NCBI RefSeq assembly: GCF_030463565.1
Contig: NC_134652.1
Coordinates: 19,135,397-19,199,396 of the forward strand
Source: Pelecanus crispus
Lineage: Eukaryota; Chordata; Aves; Pelecaniformes; Pelecanidae
Length of the DNA: 64,000 nt
Direction of reading: 5' to 3'
A model generated the notes under the pieces. The model was not told where the DNA came from. It worked only from the letters and a program-made list of their open reading frames with translations, and did not search any database. This document shows, one piece after another, positions 1-35,200 of the stretch; position 1 is the first letter of the stretch; each line of letters opens with the position of its first letter. A program made the position numbers and the translations under genes.

Positions 1-711
1 GACACCTACTGAATTTATGCAGTACAAAATAAGCAAACAGAAATTACAGCTGACACTGGTATCAGAAATGTTATAATACAGGACCCCAGTAGCCATTATA
101 ATTTTCATGTGAATTCTTTGTCTGTACTGCTTTAGGAATACCTTCAACAGGTACATGTCTACCTCCCAGTATTGACCATAACAAATACAAATAAAGACAA
201 TCTCACTAATACCATCAGAACCACAGAAATTACTTTAACTAAGAGACTTTTCCACCATCTCTTTTACTTAACGAATTTCCGACCAAAGGAACACCCTTCC
301 ACATTGGTGGAGAATGTGTATCTTCATGCCACCATACATATCGCTATTCTGCCTATTAGCTACCTAATAAAATTATCTCTTCAAACCCTACCTCATACCA
401 AATAATCACCCTGATAACTTTTGAGGAAAAAATTTACCTTTTGGTAAATACCTTTTTCTCTTGGATGCAAGTTAGAGAACTTGGTATATAAACCATACAA
501 TTTTCTTTAACAATAATCTTCTACTCAAATAAGAAAACTGTCTACTAGTGCTTTGAGAAAATGATCTGTAGCATGAGAAGCCAGACATCACCAGGTAATT
601 CTTTGGCACCACACTAAAGTAGTATAAATTCAAACATTTAAAACAAGTACTTAAAAACTTTCTCTCATTTTATTTAATTTAGTCAAGATATGGAAGTTGT
701 TTCATACCCAC
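1..711 (-). other. MYOF: MYOF intron 9 (partial)
   Basis: AT-rich intronic sequence from the exon 9 donor to the left window edge. I searched it for the next C2B exon and found none. No other feature was seen. Confidence 0.8.
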
Positions 712-23842
<23,131 letters not shown>

Positions 23843-25079
23843 TGTTTCCAATCTTGACTAAATGTCGATTGTTACCAACAAAATTCAAGGAAGTCTTAAG
23901 TTACAGACTCCTTAACTTCTGGACTGAAATGCTAGCAGGAAGAGGAGGCAGGGAATAGCTGCTTTATAGTAAAGAAGGTCTATGGGTGGATCTGTGACGG
24001 ACTAGCTGCTGAAGGCTACGAAAAAAAAAAAAAGTACCTGTAAATTGACCCCAAGTTCTGTGTTGCTGCACAAAGAGCTCTCGCTAGTGAAATCCAGTAA
24101 CAGAAAGGGCACAGTGTAAAAACGAGTGCAGATATTTTTTGTTGGTTTTGTTCTTAAGCTGCGTGATAAGTCTCCCGTAAGTAACCAAGGCAAGAATAAG
24201 CATAAGCAACATGAACATTAAGCACAACTCCAGTACTCAAGATACGTTACATCTGCCTCTTGGTATACCAAGGTATTAAATTTCACGATAGCTTATATTT
24301 TTTTCCTCTTAATTTTTAGAACTTCATTGTTTGTAAATGTTTTTAGCACGCCTCCGTGTCAGTGTATAATCCCAAAAATACCTACGGTCTTCAAAAATAG
24401 TTTAAGTACTCCCCCTTCAGTTGTGCTCTGGAACAGCTACGTTTTACACAGAAGAAATACTGCAGGCTCCGCATTTAACATGCTGAATTTAGTAGATCTC
24501 TTGAGAAACGCTGAAAATACATATGCATAAATAAAAATAAAGAAGAATTAAGGAAATACGTGCAAAAAATGTGAGAAGACCCTCTGTATTGTTTGGAGGC
24601 CTATAAATATTTTGTCTTAACATAAACACATGCAGTAGACTCCACTAAAAATGAAATGGATGAAACTTAGGTAAGTAAAAGGAACTCTTTGCTCTAAGCT
24701 ACCCCGCATTCAGCTTTACAGCAGTTTTTCTCAGCTGCGGATCATATGTAAAAAAGCGAGTGGTGAACAGTAGCACTGCAAAACATGTTCTCAAGTAGAG
24801 ATGAGAGGGGAAGCCAGCAAGATGAAGCAAAATGAGGCCTATGTGGACAAAGCTCAGCCTAGTTTTCATATGGTCACATGAGAACTATCCTAGCTTATTA
24901 CTTCTGAAGCCAAGGTGGACCTTGCTTCCTTTCTAAAATAATTAGATTTTGGGTAGCTGAGGAAGATGATTTCTGGGGAAGAAAAGGTAATCTAAGCCCC
25001 AACACATTCAGGAAGGAACGAGGATAAGGACTTGTAAGACGCAGCACCGGGAGGACCCAGAAGACTTGGCTGAAGCATC
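23843..25079. other. MYOF 5' UTR / upstream region
   Basis: This lies between the MYOF start codon and the CpG island. It must hold MYOF 5' UTR and possibly its promoter, but I see no decisive TATA box, CpG cluster or splice acceptor that fixes the transcription start. There is a 13-A run near 24019-24031. Confidence 0.5.
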
Positions 25080-25511
25080 ATGGCAGGTTGTTCCGCCCTC
25101 GCCCGTCCCGGTCCCGGACAAGTCCCCGAGCGGGTGCGTGGCCAGAGCCACAGGCCAGACTTGCTGCCACAGGGAGCTGGCGGCCACTGCCCTTCCTGCC
25201 TCAACAGCGAGTGACCTGAAGCCTCCTGCAGGGCGGGGAGAGCCACCCGCCGGGAAGCGACACGAGGGGACGCTCACCTGCCACCGCCCCTCCTTCTACA
25301 ACCGCGCTTTAACAACGAAACGGAAATCCCCCCGAAGGGAAAATTAGGGATAGCCTCGCAAAGGGGAGACCCGCACTGCCCCACCCCGCTCAGGAGGGCC
25401 CGGCCGCCCTGGGCCGGGACCAGGGAGCCCCCCCTCGCCCTCACGGCGTCCGGTCGCGAGCACGTGCGCTGGGGCAGGAAAACGAGGTGGGGCGAAGAAA
25501 GGCCCCATGGC

Positions 25512-25549
25512 ATTGGCCAGAGGTCACGCGGTCGCCCACGCCAGCCAAT
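25512..25549 (+). promoter_or_regulatory. Paired NF-Y (CCAAT) boxes of CEP55 promoter
   Basis: An inverted ATTGG at 25512-25516 and a direct CCAAT at 25545-25549 are 33 bp apart, about three helical turns. Paired CCAAT boxes at this spacing are common in promoters of genes expressed in G2/M, which fits CEP55. Confidence 0.6.
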
Positions 25550-25739
25550 GAGGAGCCTCCTCTCAGGCATTCCGCGGAGAACTCGGCACCTCCCCGCCGG
25601 CTGTTCACGGCCTCCCAACGCCGGGCAGCTCGTGCCCCTCCGGCCCCGCCCACTCCGGCTCGCCCAGCCCCTTCTGGCCGGCGTCTTCGCGGAAGCGTTC
25701 ATTAACTCCTTCCCCGCCTTTTGGACCCATCGGAGACGC

Positions 25740-25853
25740 CGTAGCTCTCGCTTCGACTGTGAGGCGGCCGGGGCGGAAGTGACGATGCCGGAGCCGCGGG
25801 ATTCAAAATCCCGGAAGCGGGGCTGGGCCGGGGCCGGCGGGAGCCGCTGCAGG
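25740..25853 (+). other. CEP55: CEP55 exon 1, non-coding (5' end approximate)
   Basis: The exon end is placed at CAGG|GTAGGG (25853/25854), the only good donor at the right position before the exon 2 acceptor at 26061. The transcription start is not determinable from sequence; 25740 is a guess inside the CpG island. The exon would contain an upstream ATG at 25785 (see findings). Confidence 0.5.
25774..25818 (+). promoter_or_regulatory. ETS sites and CHR-like element near the CEP55 start
   Basis: CGGAAGTG at 25774-25781 and CCGGAAGC at 25811-25818 match ETS/GABP sites. TTCAAA at 25802-25807 is TTTGAA on the other strand, the core of the cell-cycle homology region bound by DREAM/MuvB. Sites were assigned by motif only; binding is inferred. 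Confidence 0.45.
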
Positions 25854-26071
25854 GTAGGGTCTCCCCTTCCCCCGCCGTAACCTGGGGTGCTCGCAGGCCC
25901 GTTGGCTCCCCGCGGCCCGGTCCGAGAGCCGTCAGCAGGAGCCGGGAAGCCCTGCGCTGCCCGTGCTTGACTAAAACTCTGACCGAAGTACAGCCCTGCC
26001 TAGTGGAAGGGATTGCTATTCCGTAACGCTGCGTCTGGTTTTTTTTTTTTTTTTTCTATAGGCGCTTAAAG

Positions 26072-26257
26072 ATGAATTCCAAGACCGCCAAAGATATTGG
26101 CATTATTGGCAAGTGGGGCTTCAAGTCGGGTAGCTCCAGGCCTGAGAATGATCTCGAGAAGTATAAGCAGGAGAACGCGGCCCTGAGAAAATCAATGGAG
26201 GAAGTCTTGAAAGGGAAAAGCAAAATGACCGATGCGGAAAGGAACGGGCTTCTGGAG
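26072..26257 (+). CDS. CEP55: CEP55 coding exon 1 (exon 2)
   Basis: Residues 1-62. The exon itself begins at 26062 after an 18-T tract and CTATAG; ten 5' UTR bases precede the ATG. It includes the KWG motif and the [12 protein letters not shown] end matching human KLTDKERHRLLE. The donor is GAG|GTGAGG. Confidence 0.97.
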
Positions 26258-29200
26258 GTGAGGTGCACACTTGTACTCGAGCTAAAGTCTGTGATGTCCC
26301 AATTGTGCACGGTTAATGTGAGTCTGAGTGTGTCCAACTTCGTAAGCAAGATACCAATCTTTCATCTTAAAACTTAGTTTACTTTGATGTTACTGCTGTT
26401 TTAGTTTGACATTTTTGTTCTCAAATTTTTTTCAACAATGACTGAGCTAATCAAATTAGAGACATCTGACAAGGCTGTTAAATACAAAGACTTGAAGGCC
26501 AGAGGTGCTAATTAGTCCATTAAGACCTGTTCTCATGTGTCCAACTGTTTGGAACAGTTGGTCCCAGAGAATTATTTTGAGCATTTCCTGGAAAGAACAT
26601 TGTGTTTGCAAACAGTTGCCTAAGAACATGTAAAAAAAAGTCCTGCGTACCTGCTTGAACTGTGTTCTCGAGCTCCCACTCGGCTATAGGCAAATAAAAC
26701 TGTAATCAGTTCACTACATTATTCTTCCATTACAACCAAAGAGCAGAAATGAAGACACTACAACTTCCATGCCTTGTAGTCCATCCAAGGTAAACCTGTG
26801 GCTGCAGAGAAAGTTGTTCAAGATTTGTTTGTTAGGCTTCCCAGAAGGACTGGGGAACTTTAAATGGACTCTTTCAAAGGACACTGCTAATGGAGACTAG
26901 GCACACTAATCTCTCTAGGCTGCTACTTTTGACAATAAGGCTTTGTCTGTGTCTGTGCCACATCATCAGTTGAGAAGTGCTAACCCAAGTATCAGCTGTG
27001 GCTAGACAGCTCATGTACTGTTGTTGCTAAATTCCTTAGCATATTTGCCATGTCTGGTGGAGTTTGCTGCTTGCTCAGTGTTGATTACTTAATATTGGGT
27101 TCCTAGTTTACAGGTGGAAAATCACAGGCATGTTTAGATATACGAGGTGCTATTTGGTGTCAATATTTTAATTCTGGTGACTACTGTGTGGTCTTCATCC
27201 ACTCCCTAAATGAGGCTCTCTAAAACTCAATTTCTTTCAGTTTCTGTCATCTTCTGATGACTTGATATCAACCTGTAGGATTTCAACATCAGCCTCTCTC
27301 ATGGCAAATGAAACGCTATTGTAACAGAAGTTTATGTAGAGTCCCAAGGCATCTCAAATGCAGTACTAATGCTATGTAATAATTACCTGTGCTGGAGGCC
27401 TACTGAAAAAGAGAGTGCCTGTTGAAAATATCTACTAAAGCACGTTTTGAAACTAAAAGGCCAGATGATTTGGAAAACAGGATCCTTCTCCTGAATGCTT
27501 GATTATAACTCTTGTAACTTCACTTATTGTCATTTAGTTTGCAAGAAGGCTCTGCTGCTTCTCAAAAGCTACTAAATATGCTAATCAACACTAAGAAATG
27601 TATCACCAACCTCTTCACTGGAAGTGTTCAAGAGTTCTTGTACTGCTTGTGTTTTAAGGTTCATCTATTGTAGTGATCTGTATTCATATACAAGAGTACC
27701 TACCAAGTCTGTGAAATTTGGTTCTTTGCATTCTTTCCTTGTTTCATCTACTTCAGGCTGTTGTTACTATCACTTTAAATATTTCAGATGATCACTGTAG
27801 TATTGTCTGTTTTGAGTAAAAAGTAATATTCTCAGCTAATTAAAGGCTGAGAGACCCTTTCAAAGTGAGTATCTTCTCAAACTGTTGTAAACTTGCTAAT
27901 GCATTTGTTGCATAGGCTGACACTTATTCATTTGTGTCACTTTTTTATTCTGTTTCATTTAGAAAATACTTTCCCTTGAAAAAGAAAAACACAACCATCT
28001 TCTTGGAGAGAAGGACAAAGAAATCCAAAACCTGAAGGACAAGCTTAGATCCAAAAATAAGAATAGTGAAGTCTCCTCACTACAAAGTCAACTAGAGGAA
28101 AAAACAAAGGAAGCAGAAAGGAGAGAACAGTTACTTCGTTCTCTATCAGAAGAAATGGACCGGTTAAAATGTAATTTATCTGCTGTTACTGCAAAATGTT
28201 TCGAGCTTGAAAACAGAGCCAGTACTTCCCAGGTAAGCACTGGAGAAACATTGTAATTGCAAATTCCAAGTCTAACCTGTTTACAGACTTGCCCACTAAG
28301 CACTGATATCTGTTATAAAATTAGGAGAATTTTTTTAATCTTCTAACAAGTTGCATTGTGTGCTGAAATATTCTTGTATGAAGAGAGATGGTATCCAGAT
28401 TGAATGCTAAATGAAGAACAGCTAGGAAGCACAACTTCAGGCAATGCAGCTGGGGGGAGAATTCTCTAATGCTGTACTGCAAGGTACCTTTTTCAAGCTC
28501 ACATGCAGGTGGTATGACTAGTGGTACTACATGTAATGATTCACTGCTGCTTAAGCAGACATTATGCCCTTCTTGGGTTTGTATGCTCGGTCATTAAACA
28601 GACTGAAAAGGCAGCAGTAAGATACACAGGGCATTAATAAAGACAAACTAAGTTCCTCACCTAATTCAGCTTCACTCATGAGTTCATTGGCGATGTCAAG
28701 ATTGGTGGCAGCCTGGGCTGCAGTGATCATGCACTGGGTGGAGTTCACAGTCCTGAGGTGTATGGGTCAGGTGAAGAGTAAAGTCAGGATGCTGAATTTT
28801 AGGAAAGCAAGCTTCTAGCTGTTCAATGAGTTAGTCAATAGGTTCTCCTGGGAAACTGCCCTCAGGGACAAGGGAGCAGAACAGAGCTGGCAGATCTTTA
28901 AGGACACATTCCATAAAGCACAACAGCTCTCAATCCCAAGGTGTAAGAAATCAGAAAAGGAAGGCAAGAGACCAGCATGGCTGAGTCAAGACCTGCTGGT
29001 CAAACTAAAGGGCAAGAAGGAAATGCACAGGCACTGGAAGCAGGGACAGGTATCCTGGGAAGAGTATAGGGACATTGCCCAGTTGTGTAGGGATGGAGTC
29101 AGGAAGGCCAAGGTATGGCTGGAGCTGAACATGGCAAGGGATGCAAAGAATAAGAAGGGCTGCTACAAGTATGTCAGCCAGAAAAGAAAGGTCAAAGAAA

Positions 29201-32200
29201 GCATTAAGTGCACCCTTAGCAAGTTTGCAGATGACACCAAGCTGAGTGGTGTGGTTGACATGCCTGAGGGGTGGGATGCCATCCAGAGAGACCTGGACAA
29301 GCTTTATAAGTGTTGAACCTCATGAGGTTCAACAAGGCCAAGCGCAAGGTCCTGCACCTGGGATGGGGCAACCCCTGATATCAGTACAGGCTGGGGCATG
29401 AAGGGATTGAGAGCAGCCCGGCAGAGAAGGACTCAGGGGTACTGGTGGATGAAAAGCTGGACATGAGCCAGCAATGGGCACTCGCAGCCCAGAAAGGCAA
29501 CCGTATCCTGGGCCACATCAAAAGGAAGCATGGCCAGCAGGTCGAGGGAGGTGATTCTGCCCCTCTGCTCTGGTGAGACCTCACCTGGAGTGCTGCATCC
29601 AGCTCTGGAGTCCTCAGCACAGGAAAGACAAGGACCTGTTGGAACAGGTCCAGAGGAGGTCCACAAAAATGGTCACAGGGATGGAACACCTCTCCTATGA
29701 GGAAAGGCTGAGAGAGTTGGGATCATTCAGTGTGAAGAGAAGGCCCCGGAGAAACCTTACTGCAGCCTTTCAGTACTTAAAGGGTCTTATTAGAAAGATG
29801 TGGACGAACTTTTTAGCACAACCTGTTGTGACAGGACAAGGGGTAATGGCTTTAAACTAAAAGGGTAGATTCAGACTAGATATAAGGAAGAAATTTTTTA
29901 TGATGAAGGTGGTGAAACACTGGAACAGGCCGCCCAGAGAGGTGGTAGGTGCCCCATCCCTGGAAACATTCAAGGTCAGGTTGGATGGGGCGCTGAGCAA
30001 CCTGATCTAGTTAAAGGTGTCCCTGCTCATTGCAGGGGGGTTGGACTGGATGACCTTTACAGGTCCCTTCCAACCCAGACTATTCTATGAGAGTAGCTTT
30101 CTCCTCCTCCTCCTCAGCTGTTAAAACTAGCTGCCTGTACTTCACCATGTGTGATGCCATGTAAATACTTCAATGTGACAGAAGATAGGACAGGAATAAT
30201 GAGTTGCTTCTCATTTAAAATGGTTAACAGCTACGGTGCTAGTTACTTGGCAATGTTTACAAGTGCATTTAGTTTTCTACAGTGTTTTTCCACCCTTGCC
30301 TGTTCTAATGTTCCATGGAAAATGCAGTAGTAAGGGGGACAGGGAAGTTGGTGCCTGTAAGTCTTTTCCAGCTTTTGACCTGCAGATGGTGCTGGTTCCC
30401 CACGTGCTACAGGGAAGTTGAATAATTCTAGAAATCCAGCTTTAGCCACATATCTACTAACTTTCAATGATAACACATATATGTATCACTTCTAATAATG
30501 CAGTATCTTGGGAAATACGACTTTAACTGCAATGTGTTTGTTTGCATTTTCAAGAGACTTTGAACTTTGTTAGAGAACTTAAAATGTATGTTATTTCAAC
30601 AGATTTCCATGATATTTTTGTCAATGAACTACCAAAATAGCTTTCAGTTTAAAATCAGAATTTTCTTTTAAATTTTTTACTGATTTATCAACAGAGGACA
30701 ACAAAATTTGACTGATGTTTTGACTGGATGTCTTGGAAAACTTGAGAACAAGTCTAGCAATGCTGCTTGAAACTGCTAGGTGGCATACGAGCAGCAGGTA
30801 TACTCTGAAATGGATGCAACAGTTGTATTGCACAATTTTGAAGAAGTTTTCATTGAGATAGAGTTCTAATGTTTATAGAAATAGGAATTGGAGCAATTAT
30901 AGTGTCTCAATCCCATTTTTATTAGGAAGTGCTAAAGTTTAATAATTGCATTCAAAGATCTCCTGTATTTTTTCAGCTATACAGCTTGTTCCAAATCACA
31001 TTCCAAAGAACACAGGAAAACTTTGGAAAAATGTAGCTTGGATTTGGCCAGTAATCTACATTTTTATTTCCTTAAAGTTCCCTCTGACTTGTATCTACAC
31101 AATTTCAAAAAGCTTTCTATCATGCAGTGAATAAACATGTCAGATTATAAAAGTACAACTGTTTAATAGCTGTTTAGTTTTAGATGGGTGTAAAGAACTC
31201 TCCAACTCATGCTTTAAGCATTCTACTGTGGATCAGGTCTCAGAAAACCAGTCAGTATGTCCTTATGGTTCCAGACAGGCTTGTATGGTTTCACAGATGT
31301 TTATAAACCTCCTGTTATTCCGATTAAGTTGTCAAGGTCTCTAGCTTTCCCCAACAACTCCTTACAGGTCTAGCTTATTGTCAAATGTAGGAGGATATGA
31401 AAATAGAGCACACACCTTCCTTGTGTATTTAAATAATACCCTAAGTATCTTAATTTTTTCAGAAGCTTTCCTGTACCCTTCAGGTCTTCCAAGATAGCAG
31501 TTTAGCAGAAGACATATGATATTCTTCTTAAGAAATGTTTTAATGTAACTATGAGTTGCAGAGTTATAGAGTAAATTAAATGTAAATCTTTGTCCTGTAT
31601 CTTCCAGGAGATTTTATTTTAAATTGATGAAATGGTTTTCTATCTAACTTTGATCCTTTTCTAAAAAAGAAGAAAGACTATGAAGATCCTTAAACACAAA
31701 AGGCGCATGTATGCATCTGTTCTCCATTTTTAAAATAATTCTTATGCTATTTATGTGAGATTAATACTTATACAGGACCAGCTTTACTGTTTCAGCCATC
31801 TATTTTAAAGAACACTAAGAGATTGTTCTTTGTCTGCAGGAAGCTGTAACAAACAGCACTGGATCACCAACTGATCTTTATGAAGTTGAAAAACAACTGA
31901 AAGATGTAAGTTTCATGTACAACACTGCAAGTATCAAGATGCATAAGAATGTAAATTATCACCATCTGTGTTTCTGGGTAGTATGGGACCTCAGAGGGTA
32001 TGTTTTCCTCTAAAATGTAATATCTAAGATTATATTGTGACAACACAATTTAAACAAAATAAAGAAAAAGACTTGCAAAAAAAGAAAAAAGGCAGTTTCC
32101 ATCATCTTTGAAAAACCTTGCTTGATATATCAGAACAAAGTGGTTGCTGACAAAACAGGGTAATCTGGTCTGACCTCAGAGCTGACACTGCCTGGGATAG

Positions 32201-35200
32201 CATGAGGTTGGATTAGAAACCTCCTGAGGTCCCTTCCAGCCTGAATAATTCTATGATCCAATCAGATATAAAATCAATGTCCTTGTTCTTACAAACTTTA
32301 AGTTGCAATGGTATGGTTTTAGTTTATTCCATTTTCAAGATCTGTTGTTCTATGTTGTATCTTATATTTGAGACTGAAAGGTTAATTCTTCATAATCTGG
32401 GCATGACTCAGGAAAGTCTTTGTTTTTAAGTCATTTTCCTATTCCAAGAAATAAGCCAATCAGTGTTTAATATTGCTGCAATTTTAACTTATGCTCAACA
32501 GCCTGACTTATCTTTCCAAATGAAGATGGGTTTTATTTCTTGTACAGAGAAGATTACTACAATTTGCAGCAGAATTAACTAGCTTATCTTTAAACTGTAT
32601 AATACCTAACTTTTACCATTTTTAAGACTACTTCTAAAATCTGATTACCAGAGGCTTTTTTGTTGTTCTTATGTTCCTTTTCATGAAGGCTCTTGAGAAA
32701 AACCAACAGTGGCTACTGTATGATCAGCAACGTGAAGTGTATGTCAGGGGACTGCTTGGAAGGATCTTTGAACTTGAACAGAAGTCAGAAATAGTTAACC
32801 AACAAGAATCTAAAGAAATGAGTTCAGAAGGTATTGACTTCATTTTTTTCCCCACAAATGACCCACACAATAACTATTTATAGAATAAGTTTTCTGAAAA
32901 CAAATTAGAGCATAATGAAACAAAATCAAACCTTTTCTTCTCAACATTTTGGTTTCTTAATGGTAAAACTTGGTTAAGTTAATTTTTGTTTCCTGTTATC
33001 TAGCTACATTACTTGATCAACAGTATTTCTAGTTAGTTTCTAGATAGTTCTTATCTACCTCAAAGATGGTTTTTAACAGCCTTGACACTCTATTAGCAAC
33101 CTCTCTGTTTGCAGAAAGTGTTGAGGCAAATATATGTATGTCTCCCATCCTTCAAAGTACACTTTCAACCTACATAATAGAAGCATTAAGGATTTATTAG
33201 CTAGGTGTGGATTAGGGTTTTTAAATTTGTTTTTCAAAATAAATATTATAAAAATGACTCAAGACTGCAATGTTCTTTACTCACCTGAACAGTTCTTTGC
33301 AGGGCATGAAAACCTGTGGTAGGTTTTGGCATCTGTCCAAAACGGTGTTTCGCAATATGGATCTGGCCACCTTTAGCTCACTTCTGCGCTACGTAGTTCC
33401 TCAATAGTGAGCACCCCCTCAGTACCATGTATTCAGATTGACTTGAGTTGTGCTTGACTGCCATGTGGAATAAAATTAAAATCATCTTGAACAGAAGAAC
33501 CAGAAGGAGTTGGCTTGCTTTTCTTATTATCAAATTATTAATTTCATATATGCTGCAACTGACCTGCAAGGTAAATTCACTGACTAGATCTAGCATCATC
33601 TGGAGTAAGAGTATGCCCACAGATACTTACCACTTAGTAAGTCACGTCTAGTGGCTTGGTTTCTGTGTTACTGCTTGAATCTTTATGGAAAACAGTAAAA
33701 TATGATAATCTTGTTTTGGTGCTGTTCAGAAATCTATGAAAAGTATTTTAAAGGGAGGCAGACTGAAGTAGCTCACCAGGAAATGTGACTCAGTTACTGT
33801 AATCAAAGCTTTGTCATCAGAGCAGCCAGGAGACTAGGAGTAAGGGTATAAGAAATTTTCCCTCTTCAAGCAGCTAGACAGTAGCAGAGATCCAAGTTTC
33901 TAAAAACCTAGCTATACAAGTTTAAAGTAGATATGACCACTTTTTCCAAGGAAAAACTTGGTATCTCTCGGAAGATCTCACCACCCTAAAAGGAATATTG
34001 CTAATGAGGAGGTAAGGCTTAGCTCATAGTTGAGGGGAGGGAGAACAGTCAAGCAAGAAAGTTTCCCTGGTAACTTTCCCTAGTAATTACACTTTGAAGA
34101 ATGATGAGAAGCCTTCAATGGGGAAAACTATCAAAGTCAAGAAACTTACAGTGCCAAAAATCAGTAAAGCCTGTGAAATTCTGCATTCCTCATTCTGCTT
34201 TTAGGTATATTTTGTATTACTACTGAATTTCTATAGACTGTCGTCTTTTTTTTTTTTTTTCCCCCCCTACTTACTAAACTTTTCTTGGGTCAACAAGCAG
34301 AAGTTTTTCAAACTGGTTTAAGTAACAGTCACTAGCCAAGAAGCAGGCATTTTTTTATCAAAAAAACCTATCCTAATCACTTTTATTTGCATTTTAGAAG
34401 TAAATGATGGCATACAATTTGAAGCAGATAGTCTGGCTTTGGTCACCAATGGTGAAGTACAGCCCATCAGATCCCCAGGGTATCTCTGGGGAGGGAGTAA
34501 TGCCAGAACCTTGGCTAAGGAGCCTAAATCTGGTGATGAGAATCTAGTGTCTTTGGGCCTTGATTCCCATGTGTCAGTATAAAGTATGAGGCCATGTAAG
34601 AACTTATGTGTGGGTCATGGAGCTTGTGTAGTCAGGGCTAAGGATATAATATTGCTATAAGGGTTAGTGAAGGAAGTGGCTGTAGCACAGAATACTACAT
34701 GCAAGCCAAGCTGCAGTTTTCCAGTAACTATATTGGGAAGGAGACTTTACTGCATTAAAAGTATTGAAAGCTGTTTAAGTTTGGTGCCAGTCTGAGCTGT
34801 GTAATAGCCTAGAGTGTCAATTTCTATCAGTATGCTTTAAAATGCTGTCAAGGATTTGGTGTTCTGATTTTTAAGTGATTCCCCTCTTCCCTTCACATTA
34901 CTACTTTAAAATGCTGTCAAGGATTTGGTGTTCTGATTTTTAAGTGATTCCCGTCTTCCCTTCACATTACTATCTCAATTATTTCTGACTCATTAAGGTC
35001 ATCTGCAAGAGGAAAAGCAAAAATATTATGACCAGCTGTTACTAACTGCCAAGAGTGATCTTGAGACTGAAAGACGCACTATAACCCAGTTGAGATCTGA
35101 ACTCAACGAATTCAAAAAGAAGTATGAAGAAACACAACAAGAAATAATGAGTTTAAATGCCTTACTGCAGTCGCAACAGGTTGCTGAAATGAAGACTCTA

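Larger units (their letters stand above)
25080..25970. promoter_or_regulatory. CpG island at the CEP55/MYOF head-to-head gap
   Basis: GC and CpG content rise abruptly near 25080 and fall again near 25970 against an AT-rich background. The island covers the inferred first exon of CEP55. It may also serve MYOF, which is transcribed away on the other strand. Confidence 0.8.

Noticed and set aside
1-711. Search for MYOF exon 10
   Set aside because: No segment encodes the expected C2B continuation with splice sites; it must lie beyond the window.
23843-23851. Three-codon upstream extension of MYOF
   Set aside because: The extension begins with TTG. The ATG at 23842 matches the human start exactly.
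25274-25880. Several 70-142-codon ORFs on both strands in the CpG island
   Set aside because: GC-rich DNA lacks stops; none has a domain, and they overlap each other. Only the short frame starting at 25785 is kept, as a possible uORF.
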